From Pseudopedobacter sp044361595 (GTDB lineage: Bacteria > Bacteroidota > Bacteroidia > Sphingobacteriales > Sphingobacteriaceae): DNA of 64,000 nt. The stretch lies in NCBI GenBank assembly GCA_044361595.1, contig JBIKIN010000006.1, positions 1 to 64,000 on the forward strand, read 5' to 3'. This document shows, in pieces, positions 42,096-50,954 of the stretch. The position numbers and the translations under genes are program-made. Below the pieces are notes generated by a model. The model was given only the letters and a program-made list of their open reading frames with translations, did not search any database and had not been told where the DNA came from. Positions within the stretch are counted from its first letter, which is position 1. Each line of letters starts with the position of its first letter.

Positions 42096-43111
42096 ATACT
42101 CAAAATATAATTCACACCGATTTATGTATTATTGGAGCAGGCCCAGTAGGTTTATTTGCTGTATTTGAAGCAGGCTTACTTAAAATGCGTTGTCACTTAA
42201 TAGATGCTTTACCTCAAATTGGCGGACAGCTTTCAGAAATTTATCCGCATAAACCAATTTATGATATCCCGGGTTTTCCAGAAATTAAAGCTCAAGAGTT
42301 AGTAGATAACTTGATGGAGCAAATCAAACCTTTTAATCCAGGCTTTACATTAGGCGAACGCGTAGAACAATTACAAAAAGACGAAGAAGGCAACTTTATT
42401 GTATCCACAAGTGACAAAACCCAAATCCATTGTAAGGCGGTGGTGATTGCTGGAGGCTTAGGTTGCTTTGAACCAAGAAAACCCGAAGTTGAAAATTTAG
42501 AGCGATTTGAAGGAAAAGGAGTGAGTTATATGGTAAAAGATCCAGAAGTTTACCGAGATAAAAAAATTGTTTTAGCTGGCGGTGGCGACTCGGCTTTAGA
42601 CTGGACAATATTTCTGGCAAATGTAGCTAAAGAAGTTACTTTAGTACACAGAGGAGATACTTTTAGAGGTGCACCAGACTCGGCAGAAAAAGTTTTTCAA
42701 TTGGCAGAAATGGGTAAAATAAATTTGATTTTATCATCTCACATCACCAAAATAAATGGTAACGGTGTATTAAAAGAAGTTAATATAATAAACAAAGCCA
42801 AAGAGGAAAGTACTTTAGAAACTGATTATCTGATTCCGTTATTTGGGTTAAGTCCAAAATTAGGACCTATTGCAGATTGGGGCTTAACAATTGATAAATC
42901 GGCTATTGTGGTAAACACCGAAGATTATAGCACAAACGTAGCTGGAATTTATGCCATTGGCGATATCAATACCTATCCAGGTAAATTAAAATTGATATTA
43001 AGTGGCTTTCACGAGGCAGCATTAATGTGCCAAAGTGCTTTTAAACATGTATATCCTGAGCAAAAATTATCCTTTAAATACACTACCGTTTACGGTGTAA
43101 ATAGCTTTTAA
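42092..43111 (+). CDS. Ferredoxin-NADP+ reductase, thioredoxin-reductase type
   Basis: A 339-residue two-domain flavoprotein. FAD motif CIIGAGPVGLFAVFEAG, NADPH motif VLAGGGDSALDW, LVHRGDTFRGAPDSAEK, and the C-terminal AGIYAIGDINTYPGKLKLILSGFHEAALM match FNR-type 2. It lacks the CxxC of thioredoxin reductases. It passes electrons from NADPH to ferredoxin. The ATG at 42092 overlaps the marR stop, so the 24-codon upstream extension is not used. A ferredoxin gene starts 2 bases after it. Confidence 0.92.
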   Translation: MNTQNIIHTDLCIIGAGPVGLFAVFEAGLLKMRCHLIDALPQIGGQLSEIYPHKPIYDIPGFPEIKAQELVDNLMEQIKPFNPGFTLGERVEQLQKDEEGNFIVSTSDKTQIHCKAVVIAGGLGCFEPRKPEVENLERFEGKGVSYMVKDPEVYRDKKIVLAGGGDSALDWTIFLANVAKEVTLVHRGDTFRGAPDSAEKVFQLAEMGKINLILSSHITKINGNGVLKEVNIINKAKEESTLETDYLIPLFGLSPKLGPIADWGLTIDKSAIVVNTEDYSTNVAGIYAIGDINTYPGKLKLILSGFHEAALMCQSAFKHVYPEQKLSFKYTTVYGVNSF

Positions 43112-43113
43112 AT

Positions 43114-43437
43114 ATGATTAAGTTAACCGTTGTTGATAGAGACGAGACAGAACAAGAGATTGAAATACCAGAAGAAATAAACCTTAATTTAATGGAGGTG
43201 CTTAAAGCATCTGATTATGATGTTTTAGCAACTTGCGGCGGCATGGCTCTTTGCGCAACTTGCCATGTACAAGTTTTAGAAGGTTTAGAAAATTTACCCG
43301 AAGCACAAGATGCAGAGTTAGACATGTTAGATACTTTACCAGATGCTGGTTTTGATAGCAGGCTGGCATGTCAATTGCGTGTTAATGAAAAGCTAGAAGG
43401 TATAAAGATTAAAATTAGAGGCGATTTATTAGCCTGA
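43114..43437 (+). CDS. 2Fe-2S ferredoxin, adrenodoxin type
   Basis: A 107-residue electron carrier. The cluster ligands are Cys41, Cys47 and Cys50 (CGGMALCATC) and Cys86 in SRLACQL, with the typical acidic loop AQDAELDMLDTLPDAG. It is the probable partner of the ferredoxin reductase two bases upstream, as seen in electron-transfer pairs for P450s or haem oxygenases. No such acceptor lies here. Confidence 0.93.
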   Translation: MIKLTVVDRDETEQEIEIPEEINLNLMEVLKASDYDVLATCGGMALCATCHVQVLEGLENLPEAQDAELDMLDTLPDAGFDSRLACQLRVNEKLEGIKIKIRGDLLA

Positions 43438-43439
43438 AA

Positions 43440-43480
43440 GCTTAATGCAGAAGGCTGAAAGCTCAAAGCCGACAGCCTAC
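43440..43480. repeat. Low-complexity AGCTTAAAGC/GCTGAAAGC-type filler
   Basis: The short gap between ferredoxin and NDH-2 genes holds repeated CTGAAAGCT- and GAAGGCTGAA-like words. A related AAGCTTTTTGCTTTAAGC string lies at 51385-51410 before rnpB. Such strings are common noise in intergenic DNA of this group; the role is unknown. Confidence 0.3.
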
Positions 43481-43501
43481 TGGTTCAAAAAATAAAAAAT
43501 C

Positions 43502-44800
43502 ATGAAAAATAATCCCAATCAGTTTCCAAAAGTGATCATTATAGGTGGTGGTTTTGGAGGAATACAAATTGCAAAAAAACTAAAAGATAAAGAAGTTGAT
43601 GTGTTGATGCTAGATAAGCACAACTATCACACATTTCAGCCTTTATTGTATCAAGTTGCAACTGGTGGTTTAGAACCCGATTCTATCGCTTTCCCGCTTC
43701 GTAAGGTTTTCAAGCATCAAAAAAACTTTAATTTTAGAGTTGCAGATGTACAAAAAATCAATACAGAACAAAATAGCGTGACCACGGATATTGGCGAATT
43801 TTTCTATGATTATTTGGTAGTAGCCACAGGTTCTAAAACCAACTTTTTTGGTCAAAAAGAGATTGAGCATTATGCCATGCCCATGAAAACTGTTCCCGAG
43901 GCATTAAATCTTCGTTCACTTATTCTTCAAAATTTTGAAGAAGCTTTAAGAGAAAAAGACCCTATCAAAAAAGATGCATTAATGTCTTTTGTAGTGGTAG
44001 GTGGAGGACCAACAGGGGTAGAAACTGCTGGCGCATTGGCCGAATTAAAAAATCATGTTTTGGTAAACGATTATCCAGAATTGAATATCGAGAACATGAA
44101 AATTTACTTAATAGAAGGAAGCGAACGTGTTTTAGAGCCATTTTCTTTACAAGCATCGGCAAAAGCAAAAGATTTTCTAGAAGACATGGGTGTTCATGTT
44201 ATAGAAAATTCTAGAGTAAACCATTACGACGGAGAAAAAGTAACTTATAACACCACAGAAGTAATCAATACCAAAGGTGTAATTTGGAGCGCAGGTGTTA
44301 CAGGAGCAACTATCCCAGGTTTAGATAAAGCAGAAATAGTACGTGGCGGTAGATTAAAAACCACTAATTACAACTTACTAGAAGGTTATGAAAATATTTT
44401 TGCCATAGGCGATTTAGCCTATATGGAAACGCCAGAATGGCCTCAAGGTCACCCCGGAGTGGCTCAAACAGCCATACAACAAGGGCAACAATTAGCAGCA
44501 AACCTGATCAAAATTATCAATAAAGAAACCCCAAAACCATTCAACTATTTTGATAAAGGAAGTATGGCTACTGTAGGAAGAAATAAAGCGGTAGTCGATT
44601 TAAAATTTTGGAAATTTCAGGGATTTTTTGCTTGGCTAACATGGATGTTTATTCATCTTCTATTTTTGGTAGGATTTAGAAATAAGGCTGTTACGCTAAT
44701 CAACTGGATTGTAAATTATTTTAGTTACGATAGAGGTTCTAGAGTAATTATCAGAAAGTTTAACAGAGAGCTGATGACTGAGGAAATGGTGGCTAAATAG
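43502..44800 (+). CDS. Type II NADH dehydrogenase (NDH-2)
   Basis: A 432-residue flavoprotein that oxidises NADH and reduces quinone without pumping protons. N-terminal KVIIIGGGFGGIQIAKKLKDK (FAD), DKHNYHTFQPLLYQVATGGLEPDSIAFPLRK, FVVVGGGPTGVETAGALAEL (NADH) and AIGDLAYMET are all typical. Two hydrophobic C-terminal segments (AWLTWMFIHLLFLVGFRNKAVTLINWIVNYF) anchor it to the membrane. It is last in the marR-FNR-ferredoxin group. Confidence 0.93.
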   Translation: MKNNPNQFPKVIIIGGGFGGIQIAKKLKDKEVDVLMLDKHNYHTFQPLLYQVATGGLEPDSIAFPLRKVFKHQKNFNFRVADVQKINTEQNSVTTDIGEFFYDYLVVATGSKTNFFGQKEIEHYAMPMKTVPEALNLRSLILQNFEEALREKDPIKKDALMSFVVVGGGPTGVETAGALAELKNHVLVNDYPELNIENMKIYLIEGSERVLEPFSLQASAKAKDFLEDMGVHVIENSRVNHYDGEKVTYNTTEVINTKGVIWSAGVTGATIPGLDKAEIVRGGRLKTTNYNLLEGYENIFAIGDLAYMETPEWPQGHPGVAQTAIQQGQQLAANLIKIINKETPKPFNYFDKGSMATVGRNKAVVDLKFWKFQGFFAWLTWMFIHLLFLVGFRNKAVTLINWIVNYFSYDRGSRVIIRKFNRELMTEEMVAK

Positions 44801-44933
44801 AATTTTTATTAGAAAAGGTACTGTAGCAACACCTATAAAAAGACGTAAATAAACAATTATAATGTTTACGAAAATTTGTTCATGGTAATTTAGATTAGAA
44901 ATCGTTAAAACGATTAAAAATACTTGAAAAACA

Positions 44934-44965
44934 ACATAGCCTATGGTTTAAACCATAGGCTATGT
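44934..44965. terminator. Perfect 32-base palindrome, bidirectional terminator-like
   Basis: ACATAGCCTATGGTTT and its exact reverse complement (44934-44965) leave no loop bases. It sits in the 209-base gap between convergent genes (NDH-2 and the GNAT gene), flanked by A- and T-rich runs, so it fits a two-way terminator. The rest of the gap shows nothing else. Confidence 0.75.
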
Positions 44966-45009
44966 TTATAAAACGATAATTAATGGATTTATCCATTTAC
45001 ATTTTTAGT

Positions 45010-45549
45010 TTAAACTAAGTTCTTCAACCAATTTCCTCTTCCAATCTCATAAACAAAATTCAATTTAGTTGTTTCGCCAAAATAAGCCACCTCTTGTTCA
45101 GCAATTTTTTCAGCTCCTAACTTTTCCATCGCTTTTTGCGAACGGATATTTTGAGCACCTACATGGAATATAACTTTGGCCACAAATTGAAAAATATAAT
45201 TCAACATGATTGTTTTCACAGTATGGTTATATCCCTTTCCCCAGCATTTTACAGCATAAAAAGTATAGCCAATTAAAATACTTTCAGATTCTGGATTGTA
45301 GTCATAAAATCGAGTACTTCCAATAATTTCACCAGTTTCTCTATCTGTAATTTTAAAAGCTCCATTGCTTTTTATAGCTCCTTCAAAAAAAGTTTTAAAA
45401 ACATCTTGCTTATAACGGTCTTTATTTGGATGTTGCTCCCAAACTTTAGGGTAGGATGCGACAGAAAATAGACCTTCAAAATCATCTTCGTTTAAAGGAT
45501 ATAGAATTACTTTTTCATTCTTTAAAATCGGTTGTAAATTGAATTTCAT
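45010..45549 (-). CDS. GNAT-family N-acetyltransferase, RimJ/RimL type
   Basis: A 179-residue acetyltransferase of the RimJ/RimL group. LNEDDFEGLFSVASYPKVWEQHP is the typical start, GYTFYAVKCWGKGYNHTVKTIMLNYIF carries the acetyl-CoA motif and VGAQNIRSQKAMEKLGA is the family tail. It probably acetylates the N-terminus of a protein or a small amine. The gene stands alone. Confidence 0.88.
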   Translation of the reverse strand: MKFNLQPILKNEKVILYPLNEDDFEGLFSVASYPKVWEQHPNKDRYKQDVFKTFFEGAIKSNGAFKITDRETGEIIGSTRFYDYNPESESILIGYTFYAVKCWGKGYNHTVKTIMLNYIFQFVAKVIFHVGAQNIRSQKAMEKLGAEKIAEQEVAYFGETTKLNFVYEIGRGNWLKNLV

Positions 45550-45619
45550 TTCTAAATTAACCGATTAGATTTCATTAATCCAATCAAATCTGTATTTTTA
45601 AAAAAAGCCAAACAAAACC

Positions 45620-46477
45620 ATGTCTCAAACTATCAAATTAATAGAATGCCCTAGAGATGCTATGCAGGGAATTCATGAATTTATTCCTACAGATTTAAAA
45701 GCAAAATATATTAATGCGTTATTAAAAGTAGGTTTTGATACCATAGACTTTGGCAGTTTTGTATCGGCGAAAGCCATACCGCAATTAAAAGACACAGCAG
45801 AGCTTGTTAAAAAATTAGACTTAACTAATACAAAAAGTAAGCTGTTAGCCATTGTAGCCAATACTCGTGGCGCCCAAGACGCTTGCCAATTTGAAGAGAT
45901 AAACTATTTAGGTTTTCCTTTTTCTGTATCAGAAACTTTTCAACAAAGAAACACCAATTCTAGCATTCAAGAATCTTTGGTTAAAGTAGAAGAAATTCAG
46001 AATTTATGTGCTAAAAATAACAAAAAAGCAGTTTTATACTTATCCATGGGTTTTGGAAACCCTTACGGAGATACTTGGAATTTAGAAATTTTGAGCCATT
46101 GGACAGAAAAACTAATTGATTTAGATGTAGAAATATTATCACTCGCTGATACCATTGGAGTTTCTACATCAACAAAAATAAATGAGATTTATCCCTACTT
46201 AACACAAAAATACCCAACAATAGAATGGGGAATACATTTACACAGCACTCCGCAACAAAGTTTAGAGAAAATTCAAGCTGCTTTTACTAGTGGTTGCACT
46301 CGGTTTGATAGTGCTATTAAAGGCTTTGGAGGCTGCCCCATGGCAGCTGATGATTTAACAGGCAACATTGCTACGGAAAATGTGATAACTTACTTGAAAC
46401 AGATTAAAGGAAATATTTCTATTGATGAAAATGAATTTGCCAAAGCTTTAAGCGTTGCCGATGAGGTTTTTGTTTGA
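45620..46477 (+). CDS. Hydroxymethylglutaryl-CoA lyase
   Basis: A 285-residue TIM-barrel enzyme that splits HMG-CoA to acetoacetate and acetyl-CoA in leucine breakdown. ECPRDAMQG is the catalytic metal/arginine segment, IDFGSFVSAKAIPQL and SLADTIG are barrel motifs, GIHLHSTP holds the metal histidines and GFGGCPMAADDLTGN has the signature cysteine. Leucine-degradation partners are not adjacent. Confidence 0.93.
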   Translation: MSQTIKLIECPRDAMQGIHEFIPTDLKAKYINALLKVGFDTIDFGSFVSAKAIPQLKDTAELVKKLDLTNTKSKLLAIVANTRGAQDACQFEEINYLGFPFSVSETFQQRNTNSSIQESLVKVEEIQNLCAKNNKKAVLYLSMGFGNPYGDTWNLEILSHWTEKLIDLDVEILSLADTIGVSTSTKINEIYPYLTQKYPTIEWGIHLHSTPQQSLEKIQAAFTSGCTRFDSAIKGFGGCPMAADDLTGNIATENVITYLKQIKGNISIDENEFAKALSVADEVFV

Positions 46478-46542
46478 TAAATTAAAAGCTATTTAAAATT
46501 ATCCCTATATTTCATGCATCAAATAAATACTAATATAAATTA

Positions 46543-47346
46543 ATGGAAACCTTAACCTTTTACAAAGAAAATTACAAAAACACCGCTGTTTATAACGATT
46601 ATGTTTACGAGCATTTTACTGAGCAAGTGAATTCGACAGATTTTCTTAAAAAACACCGTGATTATGTAGAAGAAAAACAAGCTGGCTTTGGCGAAAGAGC
46701 TTTCCATTTTATGTGGTATTTATTATTAAAAGATATAAAAGAAAGAAAGCAAGAAGTAGATTGTCTAGAAATAGGAGTTTTTAAAGGCCAAGTAATTTCT
46801 TTATTGGCATTAATAGGAAAAAAGATTGGATTAAAAACTAATATCACTGGCATTTCGCCATTAGAAGGCAATTACCCTAATAATAGTTTGTTTAGAAATT
46901 ACTATATCAGAAAAATACTCTCTTATATGGTTCCGTCAATTAGAAGAGATTTTAGAGATGGCAATATCCATATACAAGAAGATTTTGTGGGGCATATAGA
47001 TAAAATGTTTAAAAACTCGGGATTAGAGTTGAAAGATATTAATCTGATAAAAGGATACTCTAACAATCCTGAAGTTGTTAAACAAGTTGCCTTTAAAACT
47101 TTTGATTTGGTTTATATTGATGGCGACCATAGCTATAAAGTTTGTAAAGAAGATATAGAAAATTATGCGGTATTAGTTAAACCCGAAGGCTTTTTAATTA
47201 TGGATGATGCTGCAAATTTAATCCCAGGAACAAAATTCTTTAAAGGGATTGAAGAAGTTTCTAGAGCTACAGAAGAAATAGATCCTAAAATATTTAAAAA
47301 CATATTAAATGTTGGGCATAACCGAGTTTTTCAGAAAATTGCCTAA
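46543..47346 (+). CDS. Class I SAM-dependent methyltransferase
   Basis: A 267-residue methyltransferase of the Methyltransf_24/cephalosporin-hydroxylase-like type. The glycine-containing motif I is VDCLEIGVFKGQVISLLALIG, the acidic post-motif is DLVYIDGDHSYKVCKEDIENY, and the later strand is GFLIMDDAANL. Such enzymes modify sugars or amino sugars of surface glycans, but the substrate here is unknown. It stands between HMG-CoA lyase and phosphoglucomutase genes. Confidence 0.8.
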   Translation: METLTFYKENYKNTAVYNDYVYEHFTEQVNSTDFLKKHRDYVEEKQAGFGERAFHFMWYLLLKDIKERKQEVDCLEIGVFKGQVISLLALIGKKIGLKTNITGISPLEGNYPNNSLFRNYYIRKILSYMVPSIRRDFRDGNIHIQEDFVGHIDKMFKNSGLELKDINLIKGYSNNPEVVKQVAFKTFDLVYIDGDHSYKVCKEDIENYAVLVKPEGFLIMDDAANLIPGTKFFKGIEEVSRATEEIDPKIFKNILNVGHNRVFQKIA

Positions 47347-47384
47347 TTAAAAACACTAGTATAAAAACATTATATCCAAAAAAA

Positions 47385-49121
47385 ATGCAAGAATTAGAAA
47401 AAAGCGTTGCTGATAAAGTAAATATATGGCTTAACGGCAACTACGACAAAGAGACCAAAGCAGAAATTCAGAAATTAGTTGACAATAAAGCATATACAGA
47501 CCTAACTGATGCTTTTTACAGAGATTTAGAATTTGGCACTGGAGGTTTACGTGGTATTATGGGTGCAGGCAGCAATCGTGTGAACAAATATACAATTGGT
47601 GCAGCAACGCAAGGTTTAGCTAATTACCTCATTAATAAATACCCTAACGAAAAAATTAAAGTTGCTATAGCGCATGATAGTCGTAATAATTCTGATGTTT
47701 TAGGTAAAATTACAGCAGATGTTTTATCTGCAAACGATATTCAGGTTTACTTTTTTAAAGCATTAAGACCTACCCCAGAATTATCTTTTGCGGTACGTGA
47801 ATTAGGCTGTAAAAGCGGCATAATGCTTACAGCATCTCATAATCCGAAAGAGTATAACGGCTACAAAGCTTATGGAGCAGATGGTGGTCAGTTTGTTGCG
47901 CCTGATGATAAATTAGTGATGCAAGAAGTGGCTAAAGTTTTATCTGTAGATGATGTTAAATTTAATGCTAAACCAGAAAACATCACTTTAATAGGTGAAG
48001 AAATAGATGAAAATTATTTACAAAAAATAGCTTCTTTATCAGTTTCACCCGATGCTATTAAGAGACAAAAAGATTTAAAAATAGTGTTCTCTCCTATTCA
48101 TGGTACTGGAATAACCCTAGTACCGCAAGCATTAGAAAGATTTGGTTTTGAAAACGTGATTTTGGTTGATGAACAAACTACTCCAGATGGTAACTTCCCT
48201 ACCGTTGTTTATCCAAACCCAGAAGAAAAAGAAGCTCTTACTTTAGCACTTAAAAAAGCTAAAGAAGTTGATGCTGATTTAGTTTTAGCAACCGACCCAG
48301 ATGCCGACCGTGTAGGTATTGCAGTAAAAAATAACAATGGCGAGTTTGTGCTTTTAAATGGTAACCAAACGGGATCTTTATTGGTTAATTATATGCTTGA
48401 GGCGTGGGAAAAAGAAGGCAAATTTACTGGTAAAGAGTATGTAATTAAAACGATTGTTACTTCTTATTTGATAGATAAAATAGCTGCTAGCAAAAAAGTA
48501 ACTTGCTATAATACTTTAACCGGCTTTAAATTTATTGGTCAGATTATGACCGAAAAACAAGGTAAAGAAACCTTTATAGTAGGTGGAGAAGAAAGCTATG
48601 GCTATTTAGTAGGCGAATTTGTTAGAGATAAAGATGCTGTGGTTTCTGCTGCCTTTATAGCCGAAATGACCGCCTTTTACAAAGATCAAGGAAGTAGTTT
48701 ATACAACGCCATGATTGATATGTACGTAAAATATGGTTTCTACAAAGAGAAATTAGTTTCTATTACTAAAAAAGGAAAAAGTGGTGCCGAAGAAATTGTT
48801 GCCATGATGGAACGTTTTAGAAATAACCCACCGGTTAGTTTAGGTGGTTCTAAAGTAGTGCAATTAAAAGATTATGCATTACAAAAAGAAACAGATTTAA
48901 CTACAAAAACTTCAATAGCATTAGACTTTCCTAAATCTGATGTTTTGCAGTTTATTACTGAGGATGGTTGTATCATTTCTGCTCGCCCAAGTGGTACCGA
49001 GCCGAAAATTAAATTCTATTGTAGTGTAAATGCGCCATTAGCATCAAAAACAGATTTTGATAAAGTGGATGGAGAGCTAGAAGAAAAAGTAAATCAAATC
49101 ATGAGTGATTTGGAGGTTTAA
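47385..49121 (+). CDS. Phosphoglucomutase/phosphomannomutase
   Basis: A 578-residue alpha-D-phosphohexomutase. The catalytic serine is in LTASHNPKEYNGYKAYGADGGQ, the metal-binding loop is ATDPDADRVGIAV, the sugar-binding loop is VGGEESYGYLVGEF and the phosphate-binding site is RPSGTEPKIKFY. The long form is the type that interconverts glucose or mannose 1- and 6-phosphates. It should feed nucleotide-sugar synthesis. A terminator follows. Confidence 0.93.
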   Translation: MQELEKSVADKVNIWLNGNYDKETKAEIQKLVDNKAYTDLTDAFYRDLEFGTGGLRGIMGAGSNRVNKYTIGAATQGLANYLINKYPNEKIKVAIAHDSRNNSDVLGKITADVLSANDIQVYFFKALRPTPELSFAVRELGCKSGIMLTASHNPKEYNGYKAYGADGGQFVAPDDKLVMQEVAKVLSVDDVKFNAKPENITLIGEEIDENYLQKIASLSVSPDAIKRQKDLKIVFSPIHGTGITLVPQALERFGFENVILVDEQTTPDGNFPTVVYPNPEEKEALTLALKKAKEVDADLVLATDPDADRVGIAVKNNNGEFVLLNGNQTGSLLVNYMLEAWEKEGKFTGKEYVIKTIVTSYLIDKIAASKKVTCYNTLTGFKFIGQIMTEKQGKETFIVGGEESYGYLVGEFVRDKDAVVSAAFIAEMTAFYKDQGSSLYNAMIDMYVKYGFYKEKLVSITKKGKSGAEEIVAMMERFRNNPPVSLGGSKVVQLKDYALQKETDLTTKTSIALDFPKSDVLQFITEDGCIISARPSGTEPKIKFYCSVNAPLASKTDFDKVDGELEEKVNQIMSDLEV

Positions 49122-49142
49122 AATATTTTAAATTAAAATTCT

Positions 49143-49176
49143 AAAAAATGCTTCCGAAAATTCAGAAGCATTTTTT
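49143..49176 (+). terminator. Terminator after phosphoglucomutase
   Basis: AAAAAATGCTTC and GAAGCATTTTTT form a 12-base stem around a 10-base loop, with the T run as its 3' arm. It lies 22 bases past the stop. Confidence 0.85.
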
Positions 49177-49209
49177 GGTTATAGTGAGTTTATAATACTA
49201 AATTTGATT

Positions 49210-49452
49210 ATGACAACCATAACTGTAACAATTGATAAAGAAAAAGATCTTCCAGCCTTAGAAGCTTTATTCAATAGATTAGGTTTAAACTTTAAAGTTG
49301 AAGATAATAATTGGGGAAATTTAAGTGAGCTTGAAATTGAAGGAATTAAGGCAGGGCTTAAAGATATTGAAGAAGGACGAATTATTTCTCATGAAGAAGT
49401 AATGAGTAATATCAAACTAAAACTCAAAAACTTTAAATCTAATGCCAGTTAA
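49210..49452 (+). CDS. Putative antitoxin of a ParE-type pair
   Basis: An 80-residue acidic protein whose tail (SELEIEGIKAGLKDIEEGRIISHEEVMSNIK) is typical of antitoxins of RelE/ParE-type systems, with the EEGRIISHEEVM helix that often precedes toxin binding. Its N-terminus resembles a short beta/alpha DNA-contacting segment (TTITVTIDKEKDLPALEALFNRLGL). The ATG at 49210 is preferred to a TTG 6 bases earlier. It overlaps the toxin gene by 11 bases, so the two are coupled. Confidence 0.75.
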   Translation: MTTITVTIDKEKDLPALEALFNRLGLNFKVEDNNWGNLSELEIEGIKAGLKDIEEGRIISHEEVMSNIKLKLKNFKSNAS

Positions 49453-49747
49453 CGAAAATGTTATTTGGTCTGAAAGAGCAGATTTAGAATATAATAAGCT
49501 GATTGATTATTTGTTAACAAACTGGGGATTAACAATTACTGAAGAAATCATTGAAAAAGTAACTATTGCAATAAATAGAATCGCAGCGTCGCCAAATCAA
49601 TTCCCAGTAAGTGTTAAGTCCAAACAAATTCATAAATGCGTGGTTACAAAGCAAACTTCCCTATTTTTTAAAGTAATAAAAAAGAAAATAATCATAATCT
49701 CTGTTTTTGATAATCGTCAAAATCCAAAAAAGAGACCCAGATCATAA
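49442..49747 (+). CDS. ParE/RelE-type toxin
   Basis: A 101-residue basic toxin of the RelE/ParE fold. The VIWSERADLEYNKLIDYLLTNWG helix, the following IAINRIAASPNQFPVS and the terminal IIISVFDNRQNPKKRPRS are family-typical. It should block gyrase or translation when freed from the upstream antitoxin. The RelE/ParE subtype cannot be assigned. The gene end overlaps an unrelated C-terminal-like frame. Confidence 0.8.
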   Translation: MPVNENVIWSERADLEYNKLIDYLLTNWGLTITEEIIEKVTIAINRIAASPNQFPVSVKSKQIHKCVVTKQTSLFFKVIKKKIIIISVFDNRQNPKKRPRS

Positions 49748-49835
49748 GACTTATCATCGTGGTCAAATAGTTCAACTACTTAAACCAGAAAGAGAGATTT
49801 TACCTCAAACAGATTATATTTTGTGGGCTAGATAA
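49734..49835 (+). pseudogene. Possible C-terminal remnant downstream of the toxin
   Basis: In the +1 frame relative to the toxin, 33 codons read DPDHKTYHRGQIVQLLKP then EREILPQTDYILWAR before a stop. The composition looks like real protein, but there is no start codon in frame. It may be the tail of a gene truncated when the toxin-antitoxin pair arrived. No family was recognised. Confidence 0.25.
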
Positions 49836-49871
49836 AGTGTTAATGTTAACTTTGTAAAAAATTTATTAATC

Positions 49872-50303
49872 ATGAAATATTCGCTAATCATCCTATTTTC
49901 TATCTTAATTATTGCTTGTCAACCCCCTAAAAAAAATCAGGAAAGTTTACATACCGAAGTAATGGCAGTTCACGATTCACTGATGATGGATATGGGTAAA
50001 TTAAGCGATAGAAAAACTAAGTTAACTGCTATAATCTCCAATTTAGATAGTATCAAAACTGCTCAATCTAGTTTAGATACCTCAAATTTAAAAACAACAA
50101 TTTTTGATGCTAAACTATCATTAACAAAAGCAGATGACGCTATGATGGACTGGATGAATGGCTTTAATCCAGATTACACTAATAAATCAGAACAAGAAGT
50201 TGAGGTTTACCTAAAAAATCAGAAAACTAAAATAGAAGAAGTTAAAACATTATTTAAAAATTCTCTTTCTATAAGTGATAGCATCATTACAAAATATCAA
50301 TAA
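49872..50303 (+). CDS. Hypothetical lipoprotein, helical
   Basis: A 143-residue protein with a lipoprotein signal (SLIILFSILIIACQPP, lipid cysteine 16). The rest is predicted mostly helical and coiled-coil-like (repeats of KLSDRKTKLTAIISNLDSIKTAQSS with 3-4 spaced hydrophobics), with no recognised domain. It stands directly before the SCO gene (stop next to start) and so belongs to the SCO/cytochrome c operon. It may serve in copper or cytochrome assembly, which is inference. Confidence 0.7.
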   Translation: MKYSLIILFSILIIACQPPKKNQESLHTEVMAVHDSLMMDMGKLSDRKTKLTAIISNLDSIKTAQSSLDTSNLKTTIFDAKLSLTKADDAMMDWMNGFNPDYTNKSEQEVEVYLKNQKTKIEEVKTLFKNSLSISDSIITKYQ

Positions 50304-50954
50304 ATGAAAAAATTAAGAGGACTAACATTCCTAGTAGCAATTATTGCTTTTTTTGGTTGCAATACTTCCAATAAAAAATTACCAATATTAGGTAGCAGAG
50401 AACCGGTAGAAAAAACAGTAAATGGAAAAACAGTTATAGACACCATATATCAAACAATACCAAATTTTAGTTTCGTTAATCAAGATTCAGTAATTATAAA
50501 TCAAGATTCGTTAAACAATAGCATTTACGTTGCTAGTTTCTTTTTCACCTCATGCCCTTCTATTTGCCCAATTATGAGTAAGAATATGCTAGGTATTTAT
50601 GAGGAATACATGGGTAATCCAGAAGTTAGATTCCTCTCTCATTCTATAGACCCTAGGCATGATACCATTCCTATATTAAAAAAATACGCAAACAAATTAG
50701 GGGTTAAAGGCACTCAATGGAGCTTTTTATTAGGCAATAGAGATTCAATTTATCACATGGCAAAAGATGGATACATGAACTACGCTAAAGAAAACGCAAA
50801 TATACCCGGCGGTTTTGAGCACTCTGGTTATTTTATCTTAGTTGATAAACAAAAACGCATTAGAGGCGCTTATGATGGTACCGATAAAAACCAGGTAGAA
50901 TTGCTAAATAAAGACATAGATATTTTATTGGCCGAATATAAAACAACAGATTAA
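50304..50954 (+). CDS. SCO1/SenC family copper chaperone
   Basis: A 216-residue periplasmic protein with a lipobox-like N-terminus (AIIAFFGCNTSNK). The thioredoxin-like domain has the copper-binding FTSCPSICPIMSKNM (CxxxC) and the later His in GGFEHSGYFILVD. It delivers copper to the CuA site of cytochrome c oxidase or reduces its cysteines. The start is immediately after the lipoprotein stop and the stop overlaps the cytochrome start. Confidence 0.92.
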   Translation: MKKLRGLTFLVAIIAFFGCNTSNKKLPILGSREPVEKTVNGKTVIDTIYQTIPNFSFVNQDSVIINQDSLNNSIYVASFFFTSCPSICPIMSKNMLGIYEEYMGNPEVRFLSHSIDPRHDTIPILKKYANKLGVKGTQWSFLLGNRDSIYHMAKDGYMNYAKENANIPGGFEHSGYFILVDKQKRIRGAYDGTDKNQVELLNKDIDILLAEYKTTD

